From IMG/VR virus record IMGVR_UViG_3300017527_000512, positions 1-64,000 of that record: DNA of 64,000 bases. The stretch is one strand, 5' to 3'. The stretch comes from a virus. Of this stretch, positions 35,713-45,233 are shown piece by piece. Position 1 is the first letter of the stretch. Every line of letters begins with the position of its first letter. Below the pieces are notes generated by a model that saw nothing but the letters and a program-made list of their open reading frames with translations, did not search any database and had not been told where the DNA came from. Both the position numbers and the translations under genes were made by a program.

Positions 35713-36249
35713 ATGTTTTATGATGATAATTTAAAGATGAGAGGCATCGTCGATATAGTCCCTTATGAGAGATTTCTAGATGGGAGAGTTGTTAAAGGTG
35801 ATCCAATAAATAAAGATAATCTTGTAGTTAATTCTGGGAGAGACTTCGTTGTGAGAGCTATTGCAGATACTACTTATGATGCTCGTATCAGGTATATAGC
35901 TACTGGAACCTCTAATCTTCCGCCTGTACAATCAGACACTGCTCTTAAACAGCCTGTCAGTTTCGTGTCAGGTACTACTCCTAGACCTATAGACTCTTTT
36001 GATCCTCCAACGATACTTACTATAGGAAAGATAGTTCTTAAAGCTTCTTTACTAGGAAGTTATTTTCCTCCTGGAAATACAGATATATTTGAATTAGGTT
36101 TATTCATATCACAGGACGGTGATTACAATAACTTTGATGTACCTGCTGTAATGTTCTCTAGAATTGTATTCTCTACCCCCATTACGGTTCATCCATTTGA
36201 CGGTTCAAGCGAACGAGGTTTTACTTGTAACTGGAGTATTCAAACATAA
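35713..36249 (+). CDS. Tail fibre-associated structural protein, 178 aa
   Basis: GGAG ribosome site. It begins FYDDNLKMRGIVDI, then NLVVNSGRDFVVRAIAD and RIRYIATGTSNLPP, a pattern common in small phage tail proteins (K-x-x-G, N-L-v-V-n-x-G-R-x, I-x-x-G-T) located next to baseplate or fibre genes. The C-terminal half is beta-sandwich-like (FELGLFISQDG, TPITVHPFDGSSERGF). No membrane segment. Likely a baseplate-peripheral or fibre-base component. Confidence 0.55.
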   Translation: MFYDDNLKMRGIVDIVPYERFLDGRVVKGDPINKDNLVVNSGRDFVVRAIADTTYDARIRYIATGTSNLPPVQSDTALKQPVSFVSGTTPRPIDSFDPPTILTIGKIVLKASLLGSYFPPGNTDIFELGLFISQDGDYNNFDVPAVMFSRIVFSTPITVHPFDGSSERGFTCNWSIQT

Positions 36250-36252
36250 TTT

Positions 36253-37944
36253 ATGTATACTTACGTTAGTAAGTTTCAGAATTTACTAAAACTGCTTATC
36301 AAAGTTAAAGAGATCAGCCCTATTTATGTAGATTTAATGTCTGGGATAATTTCAGGCAGAGAATCTTCTTCAAGAATGACTTCTGTAATGCCTGCTTCTC
36401 ATCGAACAAAAGTTCGTAAATCTATTGGGTTTCCTAGTAAAGAGTCTATATGGATTTCAGAGCTAGGATTTGTACATCTAAACAGTGATTTTTGGGATCA
36501 TCTATACTCCGAATACTTATCAAAATCATTACGTCAAATTTCCATAGATAATGGAAATCTTTCTATAGCTACGATAAAGTCATATTTTAATAGAAGAGGG
36601 TTTCCTTTAAAGTCTAAAGAGGAGTTAAGATCCTCTATTTCATTTTTAACAAAGAATGCATTAAACACTAAATATGGGGTTAATTCTCCTCAGCAACTGA
36701 AGTCTGTTTCAGATAAAAGAATAAAAACTAATATGAAACGTTACGGAGGCAAATCCCCTGCATCATCATCAAAAATCTTATCAAAGATGATAAGAACTTC
36801 TTTATCGTTATCCTATGATAGACTTTATTCTAGTTTAAAAGCGTATAATTTTACCATTTTATCTTTGAAGGACGATTACAAAGGCGAAAGGTACTACGAT
36901 AGTGATAGCATCCTTCGAGATTTTAAATATTCTTTGAGATGTGATTCCTGTGGATTCTCTTTTAGTCAAGGAATCTTCCGTATACCTACTTGCCCTAATT
37001 GTTCGGACAGTTCTAGCACCTTCATCTCTTCAGGAGAGAAGAGAATATTATCTTTTATTAGAGGCATGGGCATAGAATGCTCTAGCAATTACAAGAGATT
37101 TGTGAGTTCAGGTATAGCTGAACTGGACATATACATTCCGTCAAAGAACATAGCAATAGAATACAATGGATTCTTAACCCATTGCTCCGGTCACAACGGT
37201 TTAGTATCCCCTTTCAGGAAAGAGGAAATGATCCTTCCTAAGAGCAGATCATATCACAGAGACAAAACAACATTATGTCTTGATGGAGGTATATCATTAT
37301 ACCACATCTGGCAGGGAGATCCTTTACATATCATTTACTCAAAGCTACGTGTTATCTTAGGAGATAACTCTAATATTACTCGAGTATTCGCAAGAAAGTG
37401 TTCTTTCCGTAAGATATCCATATCTGAATCTTCTTTATTTTTTAATAAATATCACCTCCACGGGAACGCTTCATCTTCTAAGGATTTTATATTTGGGTTG
37501 TTTCTTGGTGACGAGCTTATATCATGTATTTCTTTCAGAAGATACTCTAAATCCTCGATAGAGATAGCTAGATTCGCTACAAAGTTAGATACCATAGTTG
37601 TAGGCGGGTTCTCTAAATTACTTAACAATGTACTTCTTTTATTGAGAGGTAACTTCAAATCGATTATTACTTATGCATATTCAGACTGGACTCCAGATTA
37701 CAGAAACTCTGTTTATTACAAATACGGATTTTCTTACCTAGAACTTACATCTCCTTCTTTATTTTACTGGAAGAAGGGATCTGATACCAGAGTTCATCGC
37801 CAGAAGTACCAGAAACATAAATTAAAGAAATTATTCCCAGAATCCTTTAACCCTAATCTAACAGCAAATCAAATATTATCAAAAGAAAGTATCTATCCAA
37901 TTTATGATAGTGGAAATCATAAGTTCATTTATAGGATATTATAA
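36253..37944 (+). CDS. Large homing-type nuclease, third copy
   Basis: 563 aa. The N-terminal ~130 residues differ from the other copies; YG-type repeats follow (NTKYGVNSP, MKRYGGKSP), a zinc ribbon (CDSCGF...CPNCSD), a Vsr-like core with D292, E303-x-N305 and H310, and the GNAT-like end (KYHLHGNAS, VGGFSKLLNNVLL). It starts 3 nt after the previous gene without a Shine-Dalgarno; the ATG lies in a 5-bp ACATA/TATGT mini-hairpin. Its 3' end shares 75 identical nucleotides (37858-37932) with the first copy and 67 (37670-37736) with the second. Confidence 0.85.
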   Translation: MYTYVSKFQNLLKLLIKVKEISPIYVDLMSGIISGRESSSRMTSVMPASHRTKVRKSIGFPSKESIWISELGFVHLNSDFWDHLYSEYLSKSLRQISIDNGNLSIATIKSYFNRRGFPLKSKEELRSSISFLTKNALNTKYGVNSPQQLKSVSDKRIKTNMKRYGGKSPASSSKILSKMIRTSLSLSYDRLYSSLKAYNFTILSLKDDYKGERYYDSDSILRDFKYSLRCDSCGFSFSQGIFRIPTCPNCSDSSSTFISSGEKRILSFIRGMGIECSSNYKRFVSSGIAELDIYIPSKNIAIEYNGFLTHCSGHNGLVSPFRKEEMILPKSRSYHRDKTTLCLDGGISLYHIWQGDPLHIIYSKLRVILGDNSNITRVFARKCSFRKISISESSLFFNKYHLHGNASSSKDFIFGLFLGDELISCISFRRYSKSSIEIARFATKLDTIVVGGFSKLLNNVLLLLRGNFKSIITYAYSDWTPDYRNSVYYKYGFSYLELTSPSLFYWKKGSDTRVHRQKYQKHKLKKLFPESFNPNLTANQILSKESIYPIYDSGNHKFIYRIL

Positions 37945-37970
37945 TATAATATAATATAATATAATATAAT
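37941..37970 (+). repeat. ATAAT microsatellite
   Basis: Six perfect ATAAT units start one base before the nuclease stop codon and continue into the spacer. Such a tract may mark slippage after insertion of the nuclease gene, and the unit number may vary between isolates. Confidence 0.9.
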
Positions 37971-37989
37971 ATATTATTAAGGATTTAAC

Positions 37990-38400
37990 ATGAAAGCACG
38001 TCCATTTTTATTTTCACTGCCCTCAAGTTCAGATGACTTATCTCTTCGAGAGGATGCAATTACTCCTAAGAACTTTAAAAAACTTGTAGTTTCTTTAATG
38101 AGGGCTCATGCTCCAGAAGATCAAATTCGTAGGTATTATAAGCCTACCATGGAGTATCCATTAGTATCTTTTGGAAATCAAAATGCAATTATAGGCTATA
38201 GCGTGGGCTCAGGCAATCTTTTTGTAGATTTAACAGGTATAGATATTCCTTGGGGTGATAGACCACTAGTTTATTTAAGGAAAAAGATAAAATCTTTTGA
38301 TGAAAAGACAGTGTCTAGAATTTTGTCTAGAATGATACCTGAAGCTTTTGAAATACTAAGGAAGAAGTATTCTTCAGATCAATCAAAACATTTACATTAA
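37990..38400 (+). CDS. Hypothetical protein with MKxRP N-terminus, 136 aa
   Basis: AAGGA ribosome site. Basic, soluble. The N-terminus MKARPFLFSLPSS resembles those of two other proteins here, at 47046 (MKVRPLISSEG) and 47264 (MKIKPFISESE), hinting at a shared targeting or processing signal. The rest (DQIRRYYKPTMEYPLVSFG, FVDLTGIDIPWGDRP split apart) is unassigned. It is followed by an apparent terminator, so it ends a transcription unit. Confidence 0.8.
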   Translation: MKARPFLFSLPSSSDDLSLREDAITPKNFKKLVVSLMRAHAPEDQIRRYYKPTMEYPLVSFGNQNAIIGYSVGSGNLFVDLTGIDIPWGDRPLVYLRKKIKSFDEKTVSRILSRMIPEAFEILRKKYSSDQSKHLH

Positions 38401-38431
38401 ATCCTAATAAAATTTAATCTAAATATTTTAT

Positions 38432-38457
38432 GTGAATCATGAATCCTTATGATTCAC
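38432..38457 (+). terminator. Probable intrinsic terminator after the baseplate operon
   Basis: A 9-bp perfect stem (GTGAATCAT / ATGATTCAC) with an 8-nt loop, followed by TCTCCTGTTTTAATT. The T-run is imperfect, but the element stands in the longest coding gap of this region (146 nt) between the baseplate block and the fibre block. Confidence 0.6.
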
Positions 38458-38546
38458 TCTCCTGTTTTAATTACTTATTCAATCCCTCTTCTTTATAACC
38501 CTACTTTATATATATTTATTTTAATATACTATCTTGAGGTTTATAC

Positions 38547-41500
38547 ATGTCTAATTTACCTATTTTAAATGATTCTTTAGCAATAGATTATCTTCCAGAA
38601 TTTGTTCTACAGCGATGGAGTCCAGATTATATCCGATTTTTAACAGAATTCTACATGTCTCAAGGTACTCTAGATCCTGTAGACGTTTATGTAGATGGTG
38701 AAGACACTATTGTAAATCCCTTAACAATTCATGTTAAGAATATAAAATTCTCACGTGATGGTGTTTTAGTAAATTACAAGTCTGAGGGAAATCATACTTC
38801 TCACTATTTAGAAGTGACTTTTGATGACATTAACGATCGTGACAAGAACTTTTATTTTTGGGCGAAGTATTCTTTCGAAACAACTTACCGTGATTTATCT
38901 TTAGCAAATGGAGACTTTGGCTATGAAGAAATAACAATATCCCTTGATGAATGGGAAGTAGCTAATCCTGATAAAGTTTGCTTATTTAGAATTGCGGTTC
39001 CAGAGACTGGATCTATTACTCACTTTGATATAAACAGGTATAACGTAAGTTTGTCTATTCCAAAGTCTTTTGTAACATTTAAGTCACTTTACGACTCTAA
39101 ATCTGTTTTATCTAGTTCTATTAATGGCGTAGTTAAATCCTTGGACCAATTAGATTTAATATTTGAACCAACAACTACTGATTTTTCTATTTCCTCAGGT
39201 CTCCATAAATTAGATGATTTTGTATTCTATAACCCGGAGAAAGTAACAATTACACTGAGAGAAGCAACCGCTTCTATTAATCAAAGGTATGGAGTTTTTG
39301 TAGCATTAGACTCTTACGGATTTATCAAAGTATTTTATACTTCCGTACAGAACAGCGGAGATCCTTTAGATGTTTCTGGCATTTTCGGAGGTTCTTTTCC
39401 TTCTACTTTACACCCTTTATGGTATTTTGAAGCAGAAGCAATTGCAGCAGGGAATCCTATAGGATTTAATTATGTTTCTGGGTCTGAGAGGGACCTACGT
39501 GAGTTTTCATATCCTATTGCTTTAGGCCAGACAGAATCTTCATCTAACTATATTCCATTTAATGACTTTCAAGACGGAATTTTCCCTTTTTATCCTTCTA
39601 GAACGGATTATTTCCAGAAGGCATGGATATCTTCTGATGAGCCAACGCTCCCTGCTAACGTTAAAGTAATGCAGATAGAAGTTCCTCCATCTGAGAGTGT
39701 TAATACCCCTTTAAAGTTTTCTGTATATCCTTCAGGGGATGTACGTTTTTCATTTAAAACGAGATCAGATATTGCGGGAGTTTCTTTCGGCTTAGGCGTT
39801 AAATACTATGATTATGAGGGATCACTTATAACAGACGATCCTAATTACATTAGTTTTGAATCAGATATTATTTATAACACTTATGAATTCTCCTTTGAAG
39901 AACCTAGTAAAATACTAGGTGTCGATGTTAGCTTTGTCGATTTTTATCTGAGTTTTAGCCACTCTCAAGGAACATTTCATTCCGTTTATTTATATGCTTT
40001 TAGAGCTATTAATTCAGGTTTAATCGGCACTTACGACCTTGTTATCTCAAGTCAGAGCAGTTTTGATTTTAATTTTGGGTTTTCCGGATCATCAGATGAG
40101 CCTTTTATTTACGATTATTCTGGAAAGAATGTGTATGTGAAAAGATCATCTGATGCTGATGATTATTCATTAGATCATGAGATTATCTTTAAAGGAGACT
40201 CAGGTAGAATTACTTTTGCTCCTGATGCTGTGATAAGATTAGAGAACGAGTTTTCTAAAGTATCCTTTCTGGATAATAGTACTATTCCCGTTACAGAGGT
40301 AGATTCTCCTGTAAAAGAAGTTTTTGTAAATTCATCATCTTGTGTATATAATAGAACTCTAGAATCGTACTCTATCGGAGACTATTTAGATATGGCATCT
40401 ATATCTAAAATTGCTTTAGAAAGTCCTTCAATACCTGCTAATAATCAGGTATTAGATATAACGTCTGTAACGAAGAACGTGTCAGAATCTCTATTATCTT
40501 CTCAGGTAACAGCTATTTCAGATATCTCAGACTCTCAATCTTGGAAAGACGACATATATGTAGCGTATCTCCAAGGCGGAAACATTTTCATGTTGAAATA
40601 TTCTTATGATGAAGGCGCCAAAGATTTTATAGTGGGTACTTCTAAGCAGGTTAATACAGGTCTTATATTTGTAGATTTAAAATTTATTAACATAGACTTA
40701 GGAGGAGTTAACTCTCGTCAGGTTATTGTAGCAAGATCTAGCACAAATACTTTATTTCATTTTTCAGATGAAACTTCTGGAGGCTCTGGAGGATTTTGGG
40801 ATTCAGCTCCTACAGTACCTTATACTGTGAATTCTAACCCAGCAGCTACAGCTGATTTCGCTAGTTTAGAATTAAATGGTGCTTATGATGTAGCGAATTC
40901 AGTAGACCACTTATATATTTCAGGCATAAAAGGTACGGGCGTATCTAAGTCATACGCTTTTGCATTACTTTCATGGGGAGGTGTTGATCATTATAATGAG
41001 GCAGTTTTCACAGAAGTTGCAGTTATTAACGCTTCTCAGTATCAAGTAGGATCTTCTTATTTAAGCGGTAAATTCTACGGATCATTTCCAGGTGACTATG
41101 CTTCTGATGCTTTCACTATTGTTGAAGTAGATAATGTAGGAGCGGCTTCTTATTTCAATTATGCTGGCTTTGTATCCGCTGCCATAAGCTCGTTATTAGT
41201 AAAAGATGGCGAGATTCTAATATATCTGGTAGACACGGGATCTATTGTAGAAAGAATGTCTTTCGATTCAACAGGAGGTTTCGTATCTCTTGGATCTTTT
41301 GATATAATTCATACTTCAGTATCTAAATTAATTACTTCGATCAACAATTCAAATCTCTTTTCAAACAGTGATGAGCTAATTCAGATAGTTACTTTTGCTT
41401 CTAATGACATAACATCAATTACTAGCGTTAATGGTATAGACTATGATATTACTGATATTATCTCTGGGTTATCTAATAATGAGGATGTTTTATTTGGAAT

Positions 41501-42518
41501 AGCGGGTAATGACTACTTCTTTATTTTAGCTAAAGAGAACGCAAGCACGTATTCCTTAGTGAAGTATAATTATCTTCATAAAGTGGTTCATGTAGGGGAA
41601 TTAGTATCTACTTCTGATATGATTTTATCCCCTAATCCAAATATCAATTTCTTATTTGACGTAAATATTGATGCAAACAGTCAAGACGATTACGTTACAG
41701 ATAAAGTAAATGGTTCCTTTCCAGTATCGGCTTATACATCAGGTACTGAGGTTAATCTAGATTCTCCTTCTGGGGTATTGGATACTCCTCAAGTTCCTGT
41801 ATTTATGTCTTCTTTAGATGTCACTACCAACGGTTTCAGTCTTTTGATAGGATCGAATGAGTGGAACACTAGCATTGCCTCTCCTATTTTAGGAGACTCT
41901 ATTTTACAGGCTTATACTTCGGGAGCTTATGGAGACATTTCAATCCATCCTCAAGCCGGTTTATGGAATGATTTTCTTCCTTCATTATATAATGGAGTTC
42001 TCCGTTTTTATTTGCCAAAAGTAACCTCGGGTGATTACTTAGGCGGTTTCATCGATATCTATTATATAGAAGACGCTATGAGATATGCTTTCGAAGGCAC
42101 TGCATACAGTATGTATCTTGCCCAAAACGGATCAATATATCTTGAGAATAATATAGGAGATCCAACTAAACTTGTGGTTAGATGGGATGGAGTTCGTGGT
42201 TACGCTGGTGGGGGTCAAGGTATCCTTGACACAACTAATCTATATAACTCAGATATCACTAACTTAAAGATTTCCAATTCTTCTCATCTTAAGGGGTTAG
42301 CTTCTACAAATAAATCATTTGGAAATAATATCTCTCCTGAGATTCTATTAAACAATTCCATTGAAAATAATTTATTTCATATAAATAATGCAAATCTCTC
42401 TAATTTGAATATAAGAAATGATAATCCTGGATACAATTTCAGGGAGTGTAATAATATTTATGTTAACGGAACAGTAGATGGTCTTAAAACAGTTGGTCAA
42501 GGAGACTTAGATGAGTAA
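38547..42518 (+). CDS. Large tail fibre/tail surface protein, 1323 aa
   Basis: GAGG ribosome site. Residues ~1-50 (YLPEFVLQRWSPDYIRFL) are helical and may anchor it to the baseplate. The remainder is beta-rich with Ser/Asp/Gly/Tyr composition and no membrane segments, as expected of a fibre or surface adhesin; the part around residues 640-1000 has repeated short strands like a beta propeller (DDIYVAYLQGGNIFMLKYS, GGVNSRQVIVARSS, VDHLYISGIKGTG). The C-terminus is Asn-rich (NNSIENNLFHINNANLSNL), reminiscent of a beta-helix cap. It overlaps the next gene by 8 nt. Ligand unknown. Confidence 0.65.
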   Translation: MSNLPILNDSLAIDYLPEFVLQRWSPDYIRFLTEFYMSQGTLDPVDVYVDGEDTIVNPLTIHVKNIKFSRDGVLVNYKSEGNHTSHYLEVTFDDINDRDKNFYFWAKYSFETTYRDLSLANGDFGYEEITISLDEWEVANPDKVCLFRIAVPETGSITHFDINRYNVSLSIPKSFVTFKSLYDSKSVLSSSINGVVKSLDQLDLIFEPTTTDFSISSGLHKLDDFVFYNPEKVTITLREATASINQRYGVFVALDSYGFIKVFYTSVQNSGDPLDVSGIFGGSFPSTLHPLWYFEAEAIAAGNPIGFNYVSGSERDLREFSYPIALGQTESSSNYIPFNDFQDGIFPFYPSRTDYFQKAWISSDEPTLPANVKVMQIEVPPSESVNTPLKFSVYPSGDVRFSFKTRSDIAGVSFGLGVKYYDYEGSLITDDPNYISFESDIIYNTYEFSFEEPSKILGVDVSFVDFYLSFSHSQGTFHSVYLYAFRAINSGLIGTYDLVISSQSSFDFNFGFSGSSDEPFIYDYSGKNVYVKRSSDADDYSLDHEIIFKGDSGRITFAPDAVIRLENEFSKVSFLDNSTIPVTEVDSPVKEVFVNSSSCVYNRTLESYSIGDYLDMASISKIALESPSIPANNQVLDITSVTKNVSESLLSSQVTAISDISDSQSWKDDIYVAYLQGGNIFMLKYSYDEGAKDFIVGTSKQVNTGLIFVDLKFINIDLGGVNSRQVIVARSSTNTLFHFSDETSGGSGGFWDSAPTVPYTVNSNPAATADFASLELNGAYDVANSVDHLYISGIKGTGVSKSYAFALLSWGGVDHYNEAVFTEVAVINASQYQVGSSYLSGKFYGSFPGDYASDAFTIVEVDNVGAASYFNYAGFVSAAISSLLVKDGEILIYLVDTGSIVERMSFDSTGGFVSLGSFDIIHTSVSKLITSINNSNLFSNSDELIQIVTFASNDITSITSVNGIDYDITDIISGLSNNEDVLFGIAGNDYFFILAKENASTYSLVKYNYLHKVVHVGELVSTSDMILSPNPNINFLFDVNIDANSQDDYVTDKVNGSFPVSAYTSGTEVNLDSPSGVLDTPQVPVFMSSLDVTTNGFSLLIGSNEWNTSIASPILGDSILQAYTSGAYGDISIHPQAGLWNDFLPSLYNGVLRFYLPKVTSGDYLGGFIDIYYIEDAMRYAFEGTAYSMYLAQNGSIYLENNIGDPTKLVVRWDGVRGYAGGGQGILDTTNLYNSDITNLKISNSSHLKGLASTNKSFGNNISPEILLNNSIENNLFHINNANLSNLNIRNDNPGYNFRECNNIYVNGTVDGLKTVGQGDLDE

Positions 42519-42825
42519 TTTCTTCGGTATATATAAAGGTGTTACAAGAACACCTTCATGGAGTTCTTTTGATTTCGAAGCGACTCAAGCTGATAGAGGA
42601 TTAATGGCGTCCGCGGATAAAGTAAAAGTAGACTCAGTAATTGCAGCTAACAATGATCTTCAAGATGCTTCAAACAATCAATTAATTGATTGGTCTAGAG
42701 ACCATGCAGCAGTTGACTCAGGAGCATCTGCAGTTTTCCCTAAGGCTTTAGGTAAGATATATGTTCAAACGGCCCCTCCTGCTGGAGTATTTGGAGAGCC
42801 CGGGGACTTTTGGTTAGTTATATAA
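42511..42825 (+). CDS. Small fibre-linked protein, 104 aa
   Basis: AAGGAG ribosome site, 8-nt overlap with the large fibre gene. The middle is helical (DKVKVDSVIAANNDLQDASN), the end reads KIYVQTAPPAGVFGEPGDFW, the 'xxPPxGxxGEPGDFW' form seen where fibre proteins describe a tip or linker domain. It probably connects the large fibre to the collar-domain proteins that follow. Function inferred only from context. Confidence 0.6.
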   Translation: MSNFFGIYKGVTRTPSWSSFDFEATQADRGLMASADKVKVDSVIAANNDLQDASNNQLIDWSRDHAAVDSGASAVFPKALGKIYVQTAPPAGVFGEPGDFWLVI

Positions 42826-42834
42826 GGAACATAT

Positions 42835-44301
42835 ATGCCTTTCAAATACGGATATAATAGCGCTAATCCTAACGACCAGCCATTTGTCAAAGGATTTTAT
42901 ATAAATCAAGCAGGGCAAGCCAAGCAGGTCAGGCTTGCTTATGTCCATGACTCATCGGGAAACGTTAAGTTATTTTATGGTCATCCTTTTGTGCCTCCGG
43001 GAACACTTATTAACATCGATCCAGATTATGAGTCTCTCATAGATACTACTTTTTGGGATAAATGTGATGGAACGAATCCTGATAGAGATATAACTTATTA
43101 TGATGGATCTACTCAACAACTGAAGAGTCTGTCATTAAATCAGCGTATGCTCTCTAGTGGAGGTCCTTATTATAATGTCATTAGTGGTGCTTACAGAGGC
43201 AGTGATACTGTAGGTTTAGGCAATATACCTAATCATGGGCATTCAGATGCACATTACCACTCCTCTACAGGAGCGGAGGTCGTTCCTAGTTGGAGTTCTA
43301 TAGGAACTTCACATCGTCATTATATTTTCATGCAGGATTATTATACTAACAATACTGCAACTTTCCCTACAGGTAATTCTGGAGGGTCTGGATCATCTAC
43401 AATTGTTTTTAGTTATAGTAATTCTTCTCGGGGTTTTTTTGTTACTTACGGAAACAATGGGGGAAGTGGGTTACAGACACATTCCCATACGATATCGTCA
43501 CATTCTCATAGCCTAGAGTTTAATTTTTTCGGAGCATCTTTCGGTCTAACAGGAAGTGGTCAGTCTTTCATTCCATTTAACTATAAAGTGAGAACATATA
43601 TGAGAAACAGCACTCCTGATGGAACAATTGGAGATTCCTTTTTTGATAATGTACCTTTGGGTTCTATTATTTCTTTACATCCGCGATACGTTCCTTCTAA
43701 GTTAGATCCTTATGCATGGCAAATATGTGATGGTACCTCTGGAGTTATTATGAAGAGCGGAGGCATTGCTGTATCTGCTCCATTTTCAGTACCTGATTTA
43801 ACAACAACAACCTTTTTAAAGGGGGTAGGTTTTCATGGAGGCACTGTTTCAGGAGGAAGGAAGGATTTTACGTATGCCAATATGGCTTCACATACTCATT
43901 CTATAGGTGCTCATAATCATGGAGATAATGCGGGACATCCGAACGAGTCAGCATCTGCGTCATTTTCTACTTCAGGCGTTACTAATAACTTAAATATGAA
44001 TCATGAAGACCATTCGTATTCTTTTTCTGGAGGAGATACTGCAATATGTTCTAATATGAATGAGCAGCATGTTGTTGGGGTATTCTCCGTTTTAGCCACT
44101 ATGACATCTTGGAGACCTGCTTTAGGAACGAATATATACACTAGTTACGCAGATGCGCATCATTCACATCAGTCTACAGCTCATTCTCACACTTTCTCTG
44201 GCTCATCGGGCATAAATATTGTCCCTGAAGGAGGGGGCGCGGATTTCTATCCTAGACACTTTTTATCAACTTTTATTATGAAAGTAGGGGAGTATGTATG
44301 A
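42835..44301 (+). CDS. Tail collar-domain fibre protein with two domains and His-rich tip
   Basis: 488 aa. Two phage collar-type domains: GTLINIDPDYESLID...WDKCDG (residues ~60-90) and GSIISLHPRYVPSKLD...WQICDG (~280-305). Each is followed by many His-x-His motifs (NHGHSDAHYH, THSHTISSHSHS, SHTHSIGAHNHG, DAHHSHQSTAHSH). Such HxH clusters bind metal ions in the needle tip of T4 gp37, the receptor-binding fibre. A receptor-binding tip is therefore likely. Start coupled with AAGGA; the next gene overlaps by 4 nt. Confidence 0.75.
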   Translation: MPFKYGYNSANPNDQPFVKGFYINQAGQAKQVRLAYVHDSSGNVKLFYGHPFVPPGTLINIDPDYESLIDTTFWDKCDGTNPDRDITYYDGSTQQLKSLSLNQRMLSSGGPYYNVISGAYRGSDTVGLGNIPNHGHSDAHYHSSTGAEVVPSWSSIGTSHRHYIFMQDYYTNNTATFPTGNSGGSGSSTIVFSYSNSSRGFFVTYGNNGGSGLQTHSHTISSHSHSLEFNFFGASFGLTGSGQSFIPFNYKVRTYMRNSTPDGTIGDSFFDNVPLGSIISLHPRYVPSKLDPYAWQICDGTSGVIMKSGGIAVSAPFSVPDLTTTTFLKGVGFHGGTVSGGRKDFTYANMASHTHSIGAHNHGDNAGHPNESASASFSTSGVTNNLNMNHEDHSYSFSGGDTAICSNMNEQHVVGVFSVLATMTSWRPALGTNIYTSYADAHHSHQSTAHSHTFSGSSGINIVPEGGGADFYPRHFLSTFIMKVGEYV

Positions 44302-44933
44302 GTTTAGAGATTCCAATAGGAACTATAGTTGCTGTTCACAGAGATTTCTCTCATTTAGTAGATACTGCTGTATGGCAATTATGTGACGGATCTACGGTAA
44401 CATTTTATGACTCTGTCCAGAGAGCCGTACCTATTCTAACAGATCATATTTTCCTTAGAACTGATTTTTCCACAACAGGAAAGTCAGGTACGCCGACTAT
44501 GACTACTTCTCATCTCCCTCCACACGATCATGCTGTAAGTCCTCCTACCATAAATGGTCCACACACTCACGCATCTGCTACTATGTCAGGATCTCCTTCT
44601 ACTAGTCTCGGAAATACTTTTGTCCATGGACATCCAGCTAATCTTCAGAGTTTAACAGCCTCCATACCTCAGTATACTACTTTACGTTATGGGTCATCGG
44701 GACCTAATATTATAATGAGAGGATCTAAGGGTGTAGATTTTCCTAACGGATCTAATGTAATAGCCTCCCAGGGTTCGGCTCTTTATACAGACTCTAGTCA
44801 TTATCATAACGTATCTCATAGACATAGTCTAGTAGCCAATAACCTAGCGATGTCGTATGAAGGATCATCAGCGGCATGGTATCCTACTTATTTTAATGTA
44901 TTTTTTTATATCAAGTATGATAAAAAGGTTTAA
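44298..44933 (+). CDS. Tail collar-domain protein, single-domain paralogue
   Basis: 211 aa. One collar-type domain (GTIVAVHRDFSHLVD, WQLCDGSTV) followed by His-rich segments (PPHDHAVSPP, GPHTHAS, SSHYHNVSHRHS). It is homologous to the repeats in the preceding gene and probably forms an exchangeable or auxiliary receptor-binding tip. It overlaps the previous gene by 4 nt and has a GGGGAG ribosome site. Confidence 0.75.
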   Translation: MSLEIPIGTIVAVHRDFSHLVDTAVWQLCDGSTVTFYDSVQRAVPILTDHIFLRTDFSTTGKSGTPTMTTSHLPPHDHAVSPPTINGPHTHASATMSGSPSTSLGNTFVHGHPANLQSLTASIPQYTTLRYGSSGPNIIMRGSKGVDFPNGSNVIASQGSALYTDSSHYHNVSHRHSLVANNLAMSYEGSSAAWYPTYFNVFFYIKYDKKV

Positions 44934-44935
44934 TT

Positions 44936-45202
44936 ATGACTCCTACTTATAAATTAAGATTAAGTTTTAAATCTCTTTTTAGAAGAGACAAGATTTTTAA
45001 AGATGCGATAAGCCATGTATTTCCGACTGAATTACAAGGAAATTTGCTTACTATAGAGACAGAAGATCATGCTACTTATTTATTTAATGTAAATGATATA
45101 GGATGTTTGGAGGTAGATAAGAAGGTTTTTCTTTTAAGAGTAGAAGCATTGGAGAGAGAATCTGCGGGAGCTTTTGAGGCCAAGAAACATTTAAATTCTT
45201 AA
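44936..45202 (+). CDS. Hypothetical protein, 88 aa
   Basis: Basic N-terminus (YKLRLSFKSLFRRDK), then a small beta-rich section and an acidic helical end. AAAGG ribosome site, 2 nt after the collar gene. No family recognised. Possibly a chaperone or regulator of the fibre block, by position only. Confidence 0.8.
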   Translation: MTPTYKLRLSFKSLFRRDKIFKDAISHVFPTELQGNLLTIETEDHATYLFNVNDIGCLEVDKKVFLLRVEALERESAGAFEAKKHLNS

Positions 45203-45233
45203 TTATTTATAATAGTAAATACTTAAGGATTTT

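Noticed and set aside
42915-42938. GC-richer hairpin (GCAAGCC / GGCTTGC) near the start of the collar-domain gene
   Set aside because: It lies inside coding sequence after the start codon and can be explained by codon content; no regulatory context.
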